Shown in pieces: positions 51,726 to 60,739 of a DNA stretch of 64,000 bases. The first letter of the stretch is position 1. Every line of letters starts with the position of its first letter. The notes under the pieces were generated by a model. It searched no databases. It saw nothing but the letters and a program-made list of their open reading frames with translations, and was not told the DNA's origin. The translations under genes were made by a program, and so were the position numbers. Origin of the DNA: Ancylobacter sp. SL191 (lineage in GTDB: Bacteria; Pseudomonadota; Alphaproteobacteria; Rhizobiales; Xanthobacteraceae); the NCBI RefSeq assembly GCF_026625645.1, contig NZ_CP113056.1, positions 186,001-250,000 on the forward strand, written 5' to 3'.

Positions 51726-53483
51726 ATGACACGACTTGGAAACGCCGCTCTCGCCCTGGCGACGGCCCTGTTTGTCAGCCTCGTGCCGGCGATGGCGCAA
51801 GCTCCGACCGGATCGAGCATCGAGGACATGGCGAGCGGCCTGAGCGCGGCCGATCCCTATGCCGCCATGGCGTTCGGCTGGTTCTGGGAGTTCCTGTCCT
51901 ACTGCACCTCCAGCTTCCTGTGGGAGGGAGCCTGGGTGGCGGTCCAGATCACCGCCATCTCCATGACCCTCGGCCTGATGCTCGGCCTCGTGCTGGCGCT
52001 GATGCGGCTGTCCACGCTGAGCGTCGTGCGGGGGGTGTCGTGGTTCTACATCTGGATCACACGCGGCACCCCACAATTGCTGCAACTGGTGTTCATCTTC
52101 AACGCGCTGCCCTTCGTCGGGTTGAAGTTCGACAGCTTCACCACCGCCGTCATCGGCTTCTCGCTCAATCAGGCGGCGTTCAGCGCCGAAATCATCCGCG
52201 GCGGCATCCTTTCGGTGAACCGCAACCAAGCGATCGCCGCGACCTCGCTCGGCATGGGCCCGTTTCTGGCCCTGCGCCGGATCATCCTGCCGCAGGCGAT
52301 GCGCGCGATCCTGCCCGGTGTCGGCAACGATACGATCAGCATGCTGAAGCTGACCTCGATCGCCTCGATCGTGTTCGTCAACGAACTCACCTTCCGCTCG
52401 CAACAGATCGTCGGCCAGAACAACAAGTTCTTCACCGTCTTCGCCGCGACCTCGCTGATCTACCTGATCCTGGTGAGCATCATCTCTCTGGCGCAGGGCT
52501 GGGCGGAGCGGCGCTTCGACCTGGAGAAGGACCAACGCACCGACACGGCCTTCGGCCGCATGCTCGGCTTTCGCCTGAAGGCCGAGCCCGCGCCTGCTGC
52601 GGCGCCCGTCGCGGTGGATGGGCCCGCGGGGGACACGCTCGCGGCCGTTCCCGCCGGTTCGGACGACCTGTTCCGCACGCTGGTGAACGCCGATGCCGAC
52701 CCCGTGCCGCGCGGCGAGCCGCTGGTGGTCTGTCACAACGTGCAGAAGGAATACGGGACCAACAAGGTGCTGAACGGCATCGACCTGACGGTCAATCGCG
52801 GCGAGGTTGTCGTGCTGCTGGGGCCGAGCGGCTCGGGAAAGAGCACGTTCCTGCGTGCCATCAATCATCTGGAATCAGTGGACTGGGGCTCCATCACAGT
52901 CGGCGGCGCGTATGTCGGCTACCAGCTGATGCCCGGTGGCCAACCGCGCCCGACCGGTCGGCTGGCAAAGGCCCGGGCGGACGCCCGCATCTCCATGGTG
53001 TTCCAGCACTTCAACCTGTTCAACCATATGAGTGCGCTGGAAAATGTCATGGAGGCGCCGATCCGGGTGTTCGGCATCAAGCCGGATGTCGCCCGCGATA
53101 TGGCAACCCGTCTGCTCGGCGAGGTCGGCCTGCAGAACCACATCAATCACCTGCCGCACCGGCTCTCCGGCGGCCAGCAGCAGCGCGTGGCGATTGCCCG
53201 CGCGCTGGCGATCTCGCCGCGCCTGATGCTGTTCGACGAGCCGACCTCGGCGCTTGATCCCGAGCTGGTCGGCGAGGTGCTCGGCGTCATGCGCAAGCTC
53301 GCGGATGCCGGCATGACGATGGTGGTGGTGACGCACGAAATCCGCTTCGCCCGCGATGTCGCCGACCGCGTCGTCTTCATGGATGGCGGCGTGGTGGTGG
53401 AGCAGGGCACGCCGGAACAGGTGATCGACAACCCGACGCATGAGCGCACGCGCCGCTTCCTGCGCGCCGTCAATCCACCATGA
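51726..53483 (+). CDS. Amino-acid-type ABC transporter, fused permease and ATP-binding protein
   Basis: This 585-residue protein joins two subunits that are usually separate. Residues about 1-26 look like a signal or first helix ([18 protein letters not shown]). About 60-280 form a PAAT permease with the EAA loop [21 protein letters not shown] Pro/Ala linker (about 285-330) follows. From about 335 there is a full GlnQ-type ATPase with Walker [10 protein letters not shown] (366-374), LSGGQQQR and [10 protein letters not shown]. Only one permease is present, so it likely works as a homodimer. The chosen start is ATG 51726; the frame also opens at 51642. Confidence 0.88.
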   Translation: MTRLGNAALALATALFVSLVPAMAQAPTGSSIEDMASGLSAADPYAAMAFGWFWEFLSYCTSSFLWEGAWVAVQITAISMTLGLMLGLVLALMRLSTLSVVRGVSWFYIWITRGTPQLLQLVFIFNALPFVGLKFDSFTTAVIGFSLNQAAFSAEIIRGGILSVNRNQAIAATSLGMGPFLALRRIILPQAMRAILPGVGNDTISMLKLTSIASIVFVNELTFRSQQIVGQNNKFFTVFAATSLIYLILVSIISLAQGWAERRFDLEKDQRTDTAFGRMLGFRLKAEPAPAAAPVAVDGPAGDTLAAVPAGSDDLFRTLVNADADPVPRGEPLVVCHNVQKEYGTNKVLNGIDLTVNRGEVVVLLGPSGSGKSTFLRAINHLESVDWGSITVGGAYVGYQLMPGGQPRPTGRLAKARADARISMVFQHFNLFNHMSALENVMEAPIRVFGIKPDVARDMATRLLGEVGLQNHINHLPHRLSGGQQQRVAIARALAISPRLMLFDEPTSALDPELVGEVLGVMRKLADAGMTMVVVTHEIRFARDVADRVVFMDGGVVVEQGTPEQVIDNPTHERTRRFLRAVNPP

Positions 53484-53499
53484 GCGGGCGGGCGATCCC

Positions 53500-54090
53500 T
53501 CAGAAGGTGGGCGGGGTGTTGATCCAGATGACCCGGCAGTTCTCGTCGCCAGAGGCGCGATAGCTGTGGGTGCGGTCGGACAGGAAGAAGAAACTGTGTC
53601 CCGTAGGCACCCGGTATTGCTCGCCCTCGACGATGAGTTCGAGTTCGCCCGTCAGCACATAGCCAACCTCTTCACCGGCATGCTGGAACGGGCCGCACAT
53701 CGGCCCCTTGGCCGGCATTTCCAGAAGCAGGCCCTCAAGCTGGCGATGCTGGGCGAAGGGCGTGAGGATTTCAGCGGTGCTGCCGTCGCCTTCTTCGGCG
53801 GCGCGGGTGTAACGCGGCCGGTCGTTCGGCCCGTAGACCGTGCAGATCTCGTCTTCCTTGGGGTCGAGCAGCGCGGCGACATTGACGTTCAGCGCCTTGC
53901 ACAGCCGGTGAAGCGTGCTCAGCGAGGGCACCACCAGGGAGTTCTCGATGCGCGACAGCAGGCTTTCCGAGCAGCCGGCAGCCGTGGCCAGGTCCTTCAA
54001 CCGCAGCCGGTGCAGACGGCGCAGATAGCGCACGCGAGGACCGACCGCTGGCAGGGTCTCATCGCTGTGGTCGATCTCGCTATTTGCCAT
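53500..54090 (-). CDS. XRE-family regulator with C-terminal cupin domain
   Basis: The 196-residue protein has a lambda-repressor-like HTH (VRYLRRLHRLRLKDLATAAG, then CSESLLSRIENSLVVPSLSTL; about 20-70) and a cupin sensor domain (about 115-190) with GEEVGYVLTGELELIVEGE and GHSFFFLSDRTHSYRA. Such regulators (PuuR/SutR type) sense small amines, acids or amides. Divergent from hyuA, it is the best candidate to bind the TTGC-N7-GCAA sites found at four island promoters, including its own region. ATG 54088-54090 is used; the frame runs 26 codons further upstream. Confidence 0.92.
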   Translation of the reverse strand: MANSEIDHSDETLPAVGPRVRYLRRLHRLRLKDLATAAGCSESLLSRIENSLVVPSLSTLHRLCKALNVNVAALLDPKEDEICTVYGPNDRPRYTRAAEEGDGSTAEILTPFAQHRQLEGLLLEMPAKGPMCGPFQHAGEEVGYVLTGELELIVEGEQYRVPTGHSFFFLSDRTHSYRASGDENCRVIWINTPPTF

Positions 54091-54249
54091 TGTCACACCG
54101 CCCTGTTTCCAAGCCGCTGTTGCTGCCGCGTCCCTGGAGACGTGCTGAACAGGATTCGCTCTGGGCACGCCCTGTCCTCCTTAGCAGAACCCCCGCCGCT
54201 TGTGCAAAACGCAAGCGCAGATCCTATTTTCGCAAGCTGTTAAAATTAG

Positions 54250-54273
54250 TTGCATAATACGCAAGTCACTTGC
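54250..54273. promoter_or_regulatory. Island operator site 4 (TTGC-N7-GCAA)
   Basis: TTGC-ATAATAC-GCAA (54250-54264) overlaps the perfect inverted repeat GCAAG-TCA-CTTGC (54261-54273). It lies 37-60 bp upstream of the hyuA ATG and about 160 bp from the XRE-cupin start; a further half-site, GTGCAAAACGCAAGCGC, lies near 54200. Confidence 0.75.
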
Positions 54274-54309
54274 ATAACCGAGTCAGCAGATCGCGGGGGA
54301 GGATAAACG

Positions 54310-56376
54310 ATGCGGATGTCGATCGACGTGGGCGGCACCTTCACCGACTTGATGGTGGATGTTCCCGGCAGCGCCGCCACCATGTTCAAGTCGCCGACCA
54401 CCTATCCCGATCCGATCGGCGGCATCCTCGGTGCGGTCGAACTCGCCGCCGGCGCGCGGGGCGTCAGCGTCCGGGATCTGCTGGCACAGACTGAAATCCT
54501 GTTCCACTCCACCACCCGCGCCATCAACGCCGTCATTACCGGCAATGCCGCCCGCACGGCGCTGCTGGTGACGCAGGGCCACCCGGATATCCTGCTTATC
54601 CGCGAGGGTGGGCGTACCGACCCGTTCAACTACCGCAATGCCTATCCCGCGCCCTACATTCCGCGTGCGCTGACGTTCGAGATTCCCGAGCGCATCTGGG
54701 CCGATGGCCGCGTGCATGCGCCACTGGATGAAGCCGCCGCCCTCGCCGTGATCGAGCAGTTGAAGGCCAGGAAGGTTGAGGCCGTCGCGGTGTCGCTGAT
54801 CTGGTCGATCGTCAATCCCGTCCATGAGCGGCGTCTGGGCCAGATGCTGGCCGAGCACCTGCCGGGCGTTCCCTACACGCTGTCGCATGAACTCAATCCG
54901 ACGGTGCGCGAGTATCGCCGCACCTCGTCCTGCGCCATCGACGCCTCGCTCAAGCCGATCATGAGCGACTATCTGCGCACGCTGAAGGCGCGGCTGGAAG
55001 AGCGCGGCCTCAAGGGCCAGATCTTCGCCGTCACCTCGCAGGGCGGCCTCGTCGATGTATCGGATCTCGCCGAACGTCCCATCCTGGCGCTGAATTCCGG
55101 GCCGGCCATGGCCCCGGTCGCCGGCCGGCATTTCGCCGAGCTGGAGGGCGCCACCACCGCCATCGTCACCGACGCTGGTGGCACGACTTATGATGTCTCT
55201 CTGGTCAAGGACGGCGCACTGCCCTGGACCCGCGAGACCTGGCTCGGACCGATCTATCAGGGCAACCTCACCGGCTTTCCCTCGGTGGACGTGAAAAGCG
55301 TCGGCGCCGGCGGCGGCAGCATCGCGCGCGTCGATAGCGCCGGCTTGCTCCATGTCGGCCCTGAAAGCGCGGGGTCGACCCCCGGCCCGGTGTGCTATGG
55401 CCGCGGTGGCACCAAGCCCACCGTCACGGACGCCGCCGTGGCGCTCGGCTATATCGACCCGACCTTCTTCCTCGGCGGCCAGATGAGTCTGGCCCTGCAG
55501 ACCGCGCGCGACGCGATCCAGACCGAGGTCGCCGGTCCGCTCGGCATCAGCGTGGAGGAGGCGGCGCTCTCCATCCTCGACCTCACCACCGAGGGCATGG
55601 TCAACGCCATTGAGGACATCACCGTCAAGCAGGGCATCGACCCGCAGGAGACCGTGATGATCGGCGGCGGCGGGGCGGCCGGCATCAATGCGGTGCTGAT
55701 CGCGCGGCGGCTTCGCTGCGACACCATCATCTTCCCCGATGTCGGCGCGGCGCTCAGCGCGGCCGGCGCGATGATGTCGGAACTGACGACGGAGTATTCC
55801 CAGATCGGTTTCATGAAGACGACGGCATTCGACGCTGAGCGCGCCACTTCCATCATCGCCGATCTGGTCAGCCGGGCGCAGGCCTTCTTCGAGAAGGCCG
55901 GTCCCAATGCCCGCGACAAGCGCATCGATCTTGCCATCGAGGCGCGCTATCCCTCGCAGGTGTGGGAGATCGACGTGCCCCTGCGCGGCGCCACTTTCGA
56001 AACCGACGCTGATGTCGCCGCGCTGATCGCCGACTTCCACGCCCGCCATGTCGATCTGTTCTCGTTCCGCGACGACGGTGACGCCGTCGAGATCATGAGC
56101 TGGCGCGCTCTCGCCCGTTGCCGTCTGTCGGATGCCACCTCGATCCGGCTGGCCGACGACGCGCAGGAAACAGACGCCCTCGCGCACCGCCCGATGTTCT
56201 TCCGCGAGACCGGGCTGATCGACGCGCCGGCCTACCGGCTGGAACATCTGCCGGCGGACACCGAGGTGCATGGCCCGGCCATCGTCGACAGCAACTTCAC
56301 CACCATCGTCATCAATCCCGGTGCCCGGGCAGTGCGGCGGCCCGGCGGCCATCTCGTGGTTCACAGCGCGGCATAG
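54310..56376 (+). CDS. hyuA: Hydantoinase/5-oxoprolinase family protein, HyuA subunit
   Basis: The 688-residue product has the ASKHA-type ATP-binding fold of HyuA: MSIDVGGTFTDLMVD at the start, FHSTTRAINAVITGNAARTA, TDAGGTTYDVSL, GAGGGSIARVD and GGGGAAGINAVLIARRL. With HyuB it hydrolyses a cyclic amide (hydantoin, 5-oxoproline, N-methylhydantoin or a lactam) using ATP. ATG 54310 follows GGGGAGGA. It is first in a four-gene operon (hyuA-hyuB-M20-SDR) with gaps of about 10 bp. Confidence 0.92.
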   Translation: MRMSIDVGGTFTDLMVDVPGSAATMFKSPTTYPDPIGGILGAVELAAGARGVSVRDLLAQTEILFHSTTRAINAVITGNAARTALLVTQGHPDILLIREGGRTDPFNYRNAYPAPYIPRALTFEIPERIWADGRVHAPLDEAAALAVIEQLKARKVEAVAVSLIWSIVNPVHERRLGQMLAEHLPGVPYTLSHELNPTVREYRRTSSCAIDASLKPIMSDYLRTLKARLEERGLKGQIFAVTSQGGLVDVSDLAERPILALNSGPAMAPVAGRHFAELEGATTAIVTDAGGTTYDVSLVKDGALPWTRETWLGPIYQGNLTGFPSVDVKSVGAGGGSIARVDSAGLLHVGPESAGSTPGPVCYGRGGTKPTVTDAAVALGYIDPTFFLGGQMSLALQTARDAIQTEVAGPLGISVEEAALSILDLTTEGMVNAIEDITVKQGIDPQETVMIGGGGAAGINAVLIARRLRCDTIIFPDVGAALSAAGAMMSELTTEYSQIGFMKTTAFDAERATSIIADLVSRAQAFFEKAGPNARDKRIDLAIEARYPSQVWEIDVPLRGATFETDADVAALIADFHARHVDLFSFRDDGDAVEIMSWRALARCRLSDATSIRLADDAQETDALAHRPMFFRETGLIDAPAYRLEHLPADTEVHGPAIVDSNFTTIVINPGARAVRRPGGHLVVHSAA

Positions 56377-56385
56377 GAGCAGGAC

Positions 56386-58164
56386 ATGAACATCCAGGCA
56401 CCGGCTCCGGCCGCCACCAAGTTCGACGGGGTGAAGCTCGCCATCATGCAGAAGCGCTTCGACGGCGTGACCCGCAAGATGGCCAACACGCTGCTGCGCA
56501 CCGCCCGCTCCGGCGTCATCAATACCGCCCGCGACTTTTCCTGCGCGCTGGTCACCGCCGATTGCGAATTGCTGACGGCTGCCGACAGCTACCCGATCCA
56601 CGTCATCGGCGGCGCGGATCTGATGGCGCGGGCGATGCTCGACATCCACCCGGACGTGAAGCGCGGCGACGCCTTCCTGCACAATTCGCCCTATCACGGC
56701 AATTCGCACGCTGCCGACCACACGATCCTCGTGCCGGTGTTCGACGACAATGACGTCCACCGTTTTACCGTCGTGGCCAAGGCGCACCAGGCCGACTGCG
56801 GCAACTCGCTGCCCACCACCTATATGGGCAATGCGCGCGACGTGTATGAGGAAGGCGCGCTGATCTTCCCGGCGGTGAAGGTGCAGTCCGACTACGTCGA
56901 CAATCGCGACATCATCAATATGTGCCTGATGCGCATCCGCGTGCCGGAGCAGTGGCGCGGCGACTACCTCGCCATGGTCGGTGCCGCCCGCATCGGCGAG
57001 CGCGAGATCGTCCGCATGGGCCGCGAACTCGGCTGGGACGCGCTCACCGAGCACGCCGCCCAATGGTTCGACGTCACCGAGCGTCAGATGGTCGAGGTCA
57101 TCTCCACGATCCACTCCGGCAGCGCGCGCGGCACCTGCACGCATGATCCGCTGCCGGGAACGCCGGCGGGCGGCATCCCCGCCAATGCCGACGTCACCAT
57201 CGACGCCGCCAATGGCCGCATCATCGTCGACCTCACCGACAATATTGACTGCCTGCCGGTCGGCGTGAATCTCAGCCACGCCTGCGCCCGCACCGCCGCG
57301 CTGGTCGGCGTGCTCAACAGCCTGCCTCGCCCGGTGACGCCGAACGCTGGCAGCCTGCGGCGCATCGAGGTGCGGTTGCGGGAGAACTGCGTCGTCGGCA
57401 TTCCGCGCCACCCGCATTCCACCTCGGTCGCCACCACCAATCTCGGCGATCGCGTCTCCAATGCCGTGCAGCTCGCCATGGCCGCTATCGACCCGAGCGT
57501 CGGCATGGCGGAAGGTGGCGCGGCGTTGCCGCCCTCAGCCGGCGTCATCTCCGGCCACGACCCGCGCAATGGCCACGCCTTCGTCAATGAGGTGATCCTG
57601 GCGGCCGGTGGCGGGCCGGGCACGCCGGTGCAGGATGGCTGGCTCTCGCTGTTCTGCATGGGTAATGCCGGTATGCCCTTCTATGACAGCATCGAGATCG
57701 ACGAGATGCTGCACCCGATGATGATCGAGACCCGCACGATTCTCATCGATAGCGAGGGCGCTGGCACATTTCGTGGCGCGCCGGGCATCAAGACCGCGTT
57801 CCGGCCGATCGATTGCGATTTCGAACTCGGCTTCTGCAGCGACGGGACGGTCAATCCTTCGCTGGGCACCTGCGGCGGCGGCAATGCGCTGCCCGCCAGC
57901 CAGTATCTGGAATCGGACGCCGGCGAGGTGGTGCATCTCACGACCTCCGAGCATGTCCATGTGCGCGTCGACCAGCGCGTGGTGTCGCTCTCCAATGGCG
58001 GCGGCGGCTTTGGCGTGCCTGGCGAGCGCGACCCGGCGCGCGTCGCGGTCGATGTGGCGGAAGGCTGGGTCAGCGTCGGCCGGGCGCGCGACATTTATCG
58101 CGTGGCGCTCACCGCCGAGGGCAAGGTCGATGCGGCGGGCACCGCCGCGCTGCGGGCCGGCTGA
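56386..58164 (+). CDS. hyuB: Hydantoinase/5-oxoprolinase family protein, HyuB subunit
   Basis: The 592-residue product is a full-length HyuB: KRFDGVTRKMANTLLRTARS, FSCALVTADCELLTAADSYP, FLHNSPYHGNSHAADHTILV, and near the end CGGGNALPASQYLESDAGEV and SNGGGGFGVPGERDPARVA. It supplies the hydrolytic subunit acting with HyuA on a cyclic amide. It follows hyuA by 9 bp. Confidence 0.93.
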   Translation: MNIQAPAPAATKFDGVKLAIMQKRFDGVTRKMANTLLRTARSGVINTARDFSCALVTADCELLTAADSYPIHVIGGADLMARAMLDIHPDVKRGDAFLHNSPYHGNSHAADHTILVPVFDDNDVHRFTVVAKAHQADCGNSLPTTYMGNARDVYEEGALIFPAVKVQSDYVDNRDIINMCLMRIRVPEQWRGDYLAMVGAARIGEREIVRMGRELGWDALTEHAAQWFDVTERQMVEVISTIHSGSARGTCTHDPLPGTPAGGIPANADVTIDAANGRIIVDLTDNIDCLPVGVNLSHACARTAALVGVLNSLPRPVTPNAGSLRRIEVRLRENCVVGIPRHPHSTSVATTNLGDRVSNAVQLAMAAIDPSVGMAEGGAALPPSAGVISGHDPRNGHAFVNEVILAAGGGPGTPVQDGWLSLFCMGNAGMPFYDSIEIDEMLHPMMIETRTILIDSEGAGTFRGAPGIKTAFRPIDCDFELGFCSDGTVNPSLGTCGGGNALPASQYLESDAGEVVHLTTSEHVHVRVDQRVVSLSNGGGGFGVPGERDPARVAVDVAEGWVSVGRARDIYRVALTAEGKVDAAGTAALRAG

Positions 58165-58173
58165 GGGTTGGAT

Positions 58174-59412
58174 ATGAGCGTGCGGGATCAACTGGCGCGG
58201 GCCGCGCGCGCGGATGGCGACAGTCTCGTCGCCATCACCAAGCGCCTCTTGGCAAGGCGCAGTGAAACGCCGCCCGGCGACACCAACGCCATGGCCGACG
58301 AGGTGGTGGCGATCCTCGACGATATGCCGGCCATCGAAATCGAGCGCCACCCCAGCGCCGACCCTGTGATGAACCTCGTCCTGCGGCTGCGCGGGGGCAG
58401 GCCGGGCCGCCGACTGATCTTCAACGGCCATATGGACACCTTTCCGCTCGGCGACCGCGCGGCATGGTCCACCGACCCGGATGGCGAGGTCCGCGACGGC
58501 AAGCTCTACGGCCTTGGCGTCTCCGATATGAAGGGCGGGCTGGCCGCCATACTGTTCGCGCTGCGCCATCTCGCCGCCCACCGCGACGCGCTTCCTGGCG
58601 AGGTCGTCGCCACCTTTGCCGGCGACGAGGAGACCATGGGCGTGCTCGGCTCCAAGCTGCTGCTCGACACCGTCCCGCATGCCCGCGGCGACGCCATGAT
58701 CAGCGCCGATGCCGGCTCGCCCCACGTGCTGCGCTTCGGCGAGAAGGGCATGATCTGGCTGAAGCTGTCCGCCAAGGGCAAGGCGGCCCACGCCGCCCAT
58801 GTCCATCGCGGCGAGAGTGCCATCGAGAAGCTGGTCGACGCCATCGCCGCGCTGCGCGCGCTCCGGGCCCTGCCGGTCGATGCGCCGCCGGCGGTGCTGG
58901 ACGCTATCGCGACATCAAGCGCGGCGTCCGAGGCACTGTCCGGTGCCGGTGAAAGCGACGTGCTGCGCCATGTCACCATCACCTTCGGCACCATTTCCGG
59001 TGGGCGGCTTTCCAACCTCATCGCCGACCATGCCGAGGCCACCGCCGATGTGCGCCTGCCGGTCGGCATCAGCGTCGCGCAGGTGGAGGCCGAGATCGTC
59101 AGGCTGGCGACGCTGCACGATGTGGGCGTGGAGATCACCCGTCGCTACGAGCCGAGCTGGACCGATCCCGGCCATGAGGTCATCGGCCTGCTCAAGGCCA
59201 ATTGCGCGGCGATCCTCGGCATCACCCCGATGGTGAACATGCGCGTTGGCGCGTCGGATGCCCGGCATTATCGCGGTGCCGGCGTGCCGACCGTGGTATG
59301 CGGCCCGACCTCCTACAATATGGGCGCGGCCGACGAGCATGTCGTGATCGACGAACTGGTGGCGCTCGGCGAGATATTCACCGTCACCGCCTTTGATTTC
59401 CTCAACGGCTAG
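58174..59412 (+). CDS. M20-family metallopeptidase (ArgE/DapE/CPG2-like)
   Basis: The 412-residue protein has the metal-binding blocks FNGHMDTFPLGD, YGLGVSDMKGGLAA and AGDEETMGVLGS, with dimerisation domain HVHRGESAIEKLVDAI. It likely deacylates or cleaves the ring-opened amide produced by HyuAB, as N-carbamoyl or N-acyl amino acid hydrolases do in hydantoin pathways. ATG 58174 with GAGGG upstream is preferred over TTG 58168. It is third in the hyuAB operon. Confidence 0.9.
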   Translation: MSVRDQLARAARADGDSLVAITKRLLARRSETPPGDTNAMADEVVAILDDMPAIEIERHPSADPVMNLVLRLRGGRPGRRLIFNGHMDTFPLGDRAAWSTDPDGEVRDGKLYGLGVSDMKGGLAAILFALRHLAAHRDALPGEVVATFAGDEETMGVLGSKLLLDTVPHARGDAMISADAGSPHVLRFGEKGMIWLKLSAKGKAAHAAHVHRGESAIEKLVDAIAALRALRALPVDAPPAVLDAIATSSAASEALSGAGESDVLRHVTITFGTISGGRLSNLIADHAEATADVRLPVGISVAQVEAEIVRLATLHDVGVEITRRYEPSWTDPGHEVIGLLKANCAAILGITPMVNMRVGASDARHYRGAGVPTVVCGPTSYNMGAADEHVVIDELVALGEIFTVTAFDFLNG

Positions 59413-59423
59413 AGGCCAGCATC

Positions 59424-60155
59424 ATGTCCGATCTTAGGGGCAAGACCGTGCTCATCACCGGCGCGGGCTCCGGCATCGGGCGCGCCCATGCGGTGCATTT
59501 CGCCGGCATCGGCTGCAACGTCATCGCCCACGACATCACCCCTGCCGCCCTCGCGGCGACGCTCGGCGAGCTGGGGGAGGCCGGACACAGCGCGATCGCC
59601 TTCGCCTGCGACATGCTGGAAGTCGAGCGTTTCGAGGACGGCATCCGTGCGCTGGACCAGACGCACCCGATCGACGTGCTGATCAACAATGCCGGCATCG
59701 CCGGCGACGGCGCAATTGAGGAGGTCGATGCGCCGTTCATCGACCGCGTTTTCCGGGTCAATGTCGGCGGCACCATCTCCGCCACGCGCGGCGTCATCGC
59801 CGGCATGAAGCTCCGCCGCGCGGGACGCATCGTCAACACCTCGTCGAACTGGGGCGTGGTCGGCCACGCCAATTCGTCGATCTACGCCGCCTCCAAGGCC
59901 GCGATCATGGGGCTGACCAAGTCCTGGGCGCGCGAATTCGCGCCGTGGGGCATCACCGTCAACGCTATCGCGCCCGGTGGCATTGAGACGGCGCTGCTCG
60001 AGACGAGCCCCGAGCGCATCGCCCGCATCCCGCTGCGCCGCCATGGCCGACCTGTGGAGGTCGCCCAACTCGCCGCTTTCCTCGCCTGCGATGCCGCCGA
60101 CTACATCACCGGTTCGGTGGTCAATCTGAACGGCGGCGAAGACATTGTGGGGTGA
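59424..60155 (+). CDS. Short-chain dehydrogenase/reductase
   Basis: The 243-residue classical SDR has TGAGSGIG (12-19), NNAG in LINNAGIAG, catalytic Tyr154 and Lys158 in YAASK, and PGGIETALL. It closes the hyuAB operon (11 bp after the M20 gene) and probably handles an alcohol or ketone intermediate of the same pathway. The substrate is unknown. The right-hand island repeat begins 40 bp after its stop. Confidence 0.92.
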   Translation: MSDLRGKTVLITGAGSGIGRAHAVHFAGIGCNVIAHDITPAALAATLGELGEAGHSAIAFACDMLEVERFEDGIRALDQTHPIDVLINNAGIAGDGAIEEVDAPFIDRVFRVNVGGTISATRGVIAGMKLRRAGRIVNTSSNWGVVGHANSSIYAASKAAIMGLTKSWAREFAPWGITVNAIAPGGIETALLETSPERIARIPLRRHGRPVEVAQLAAFLACDAADYITGSVVNLNGGEDIVG

Positions 60156-60194
60156 CGCTGTGGGTGTGCGATCTCCAAGGCGATGAAGTCGTCA

Positions 60195-60238
60195 AATCGC
60201 ACTCGACAGCGAATGTCGGAATCGGTTGAGACCTGCCC
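60195..60238 (+). repeat. Right copy of island-flanking repeat
   Basis: Direct-orientation partner of 42377-42418 (see that entry for the match). It lies directly between the last island gene and the first palindromic intergenic repeat, which begins at CCCGGGGATGACGG. Confidence 0.5.
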
Positions 60239-60625
60239 GGGGATGACGGCATTCTGGGAGGGGGACGCGCGGGGACGGAACGGGTACCCAACCTCGGGGG
60301 CGACGCCGCCACCCTTAACGACGTCATGGCCGGGCTTGGCCCGGCCATCCACGACTTGGCTCGCCGCGCACGGCCCCAAGTCGTGGATCCCCGGATCAAG
60401 TCCGGGGATGACGGCGTTGGGGCGGGGACGGCGTGACCAAGGCGGCACGCGATCCCGGATCGGCCTTTGGCCGTCCGGGATGACGCTTCACAAAGATGTC
60501 GTCATCCCGGCCGGAGGCGTAGCCGGAGAGCCGGGATCGTCATCCGTTGGAGAGCCTGCGGCGGGTACATCGGGCAAGCCGGAGCGCGATCCCGGCTCGG
60601 CCTGCGGCCGTCCGGGATGACGGTT
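60235..60625. repeat. Intergenic palindromic repeat cluster
   Basis: Several GTCATGGCCGGG / CCCGGGGATGAC and GTCATCCCGGCC / GCCGGGATC type palindromes lie head to tail. The segment 60371-60485 (CCAAGTCGTGGATCCCCGGA to GTCCGGGATGACG) recurs almost unchanged at 61311-61427 with a different 25-bp insert in the middle. Frames through it are not genes. Confidence 0.75.
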
Positions 60626-60739
60626 ACAGGCGCCGCGATGGGCGGAGGCGCCGACGCACCGGCGCGGCGAAGAGCTTTCTAGGAAAATAAACCTAGACAG
60701 ATCCACCAATCTCCGTCATCCTGCCCGCACCTGTCCTCA

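Noticed and set aside
54283..57417. A 1044-codon minus-strand frame opposite hyuA-hyuB
   Set aside because: It covers two convincing genes on the other strand and shows no recognisable protein features.
60268..60300. Further EcfG promoter (GGAAC near 60267)
   Set aside because: No CGTT at 16-17 bp spacing; the pentamer lies inside a palindromic repeat.
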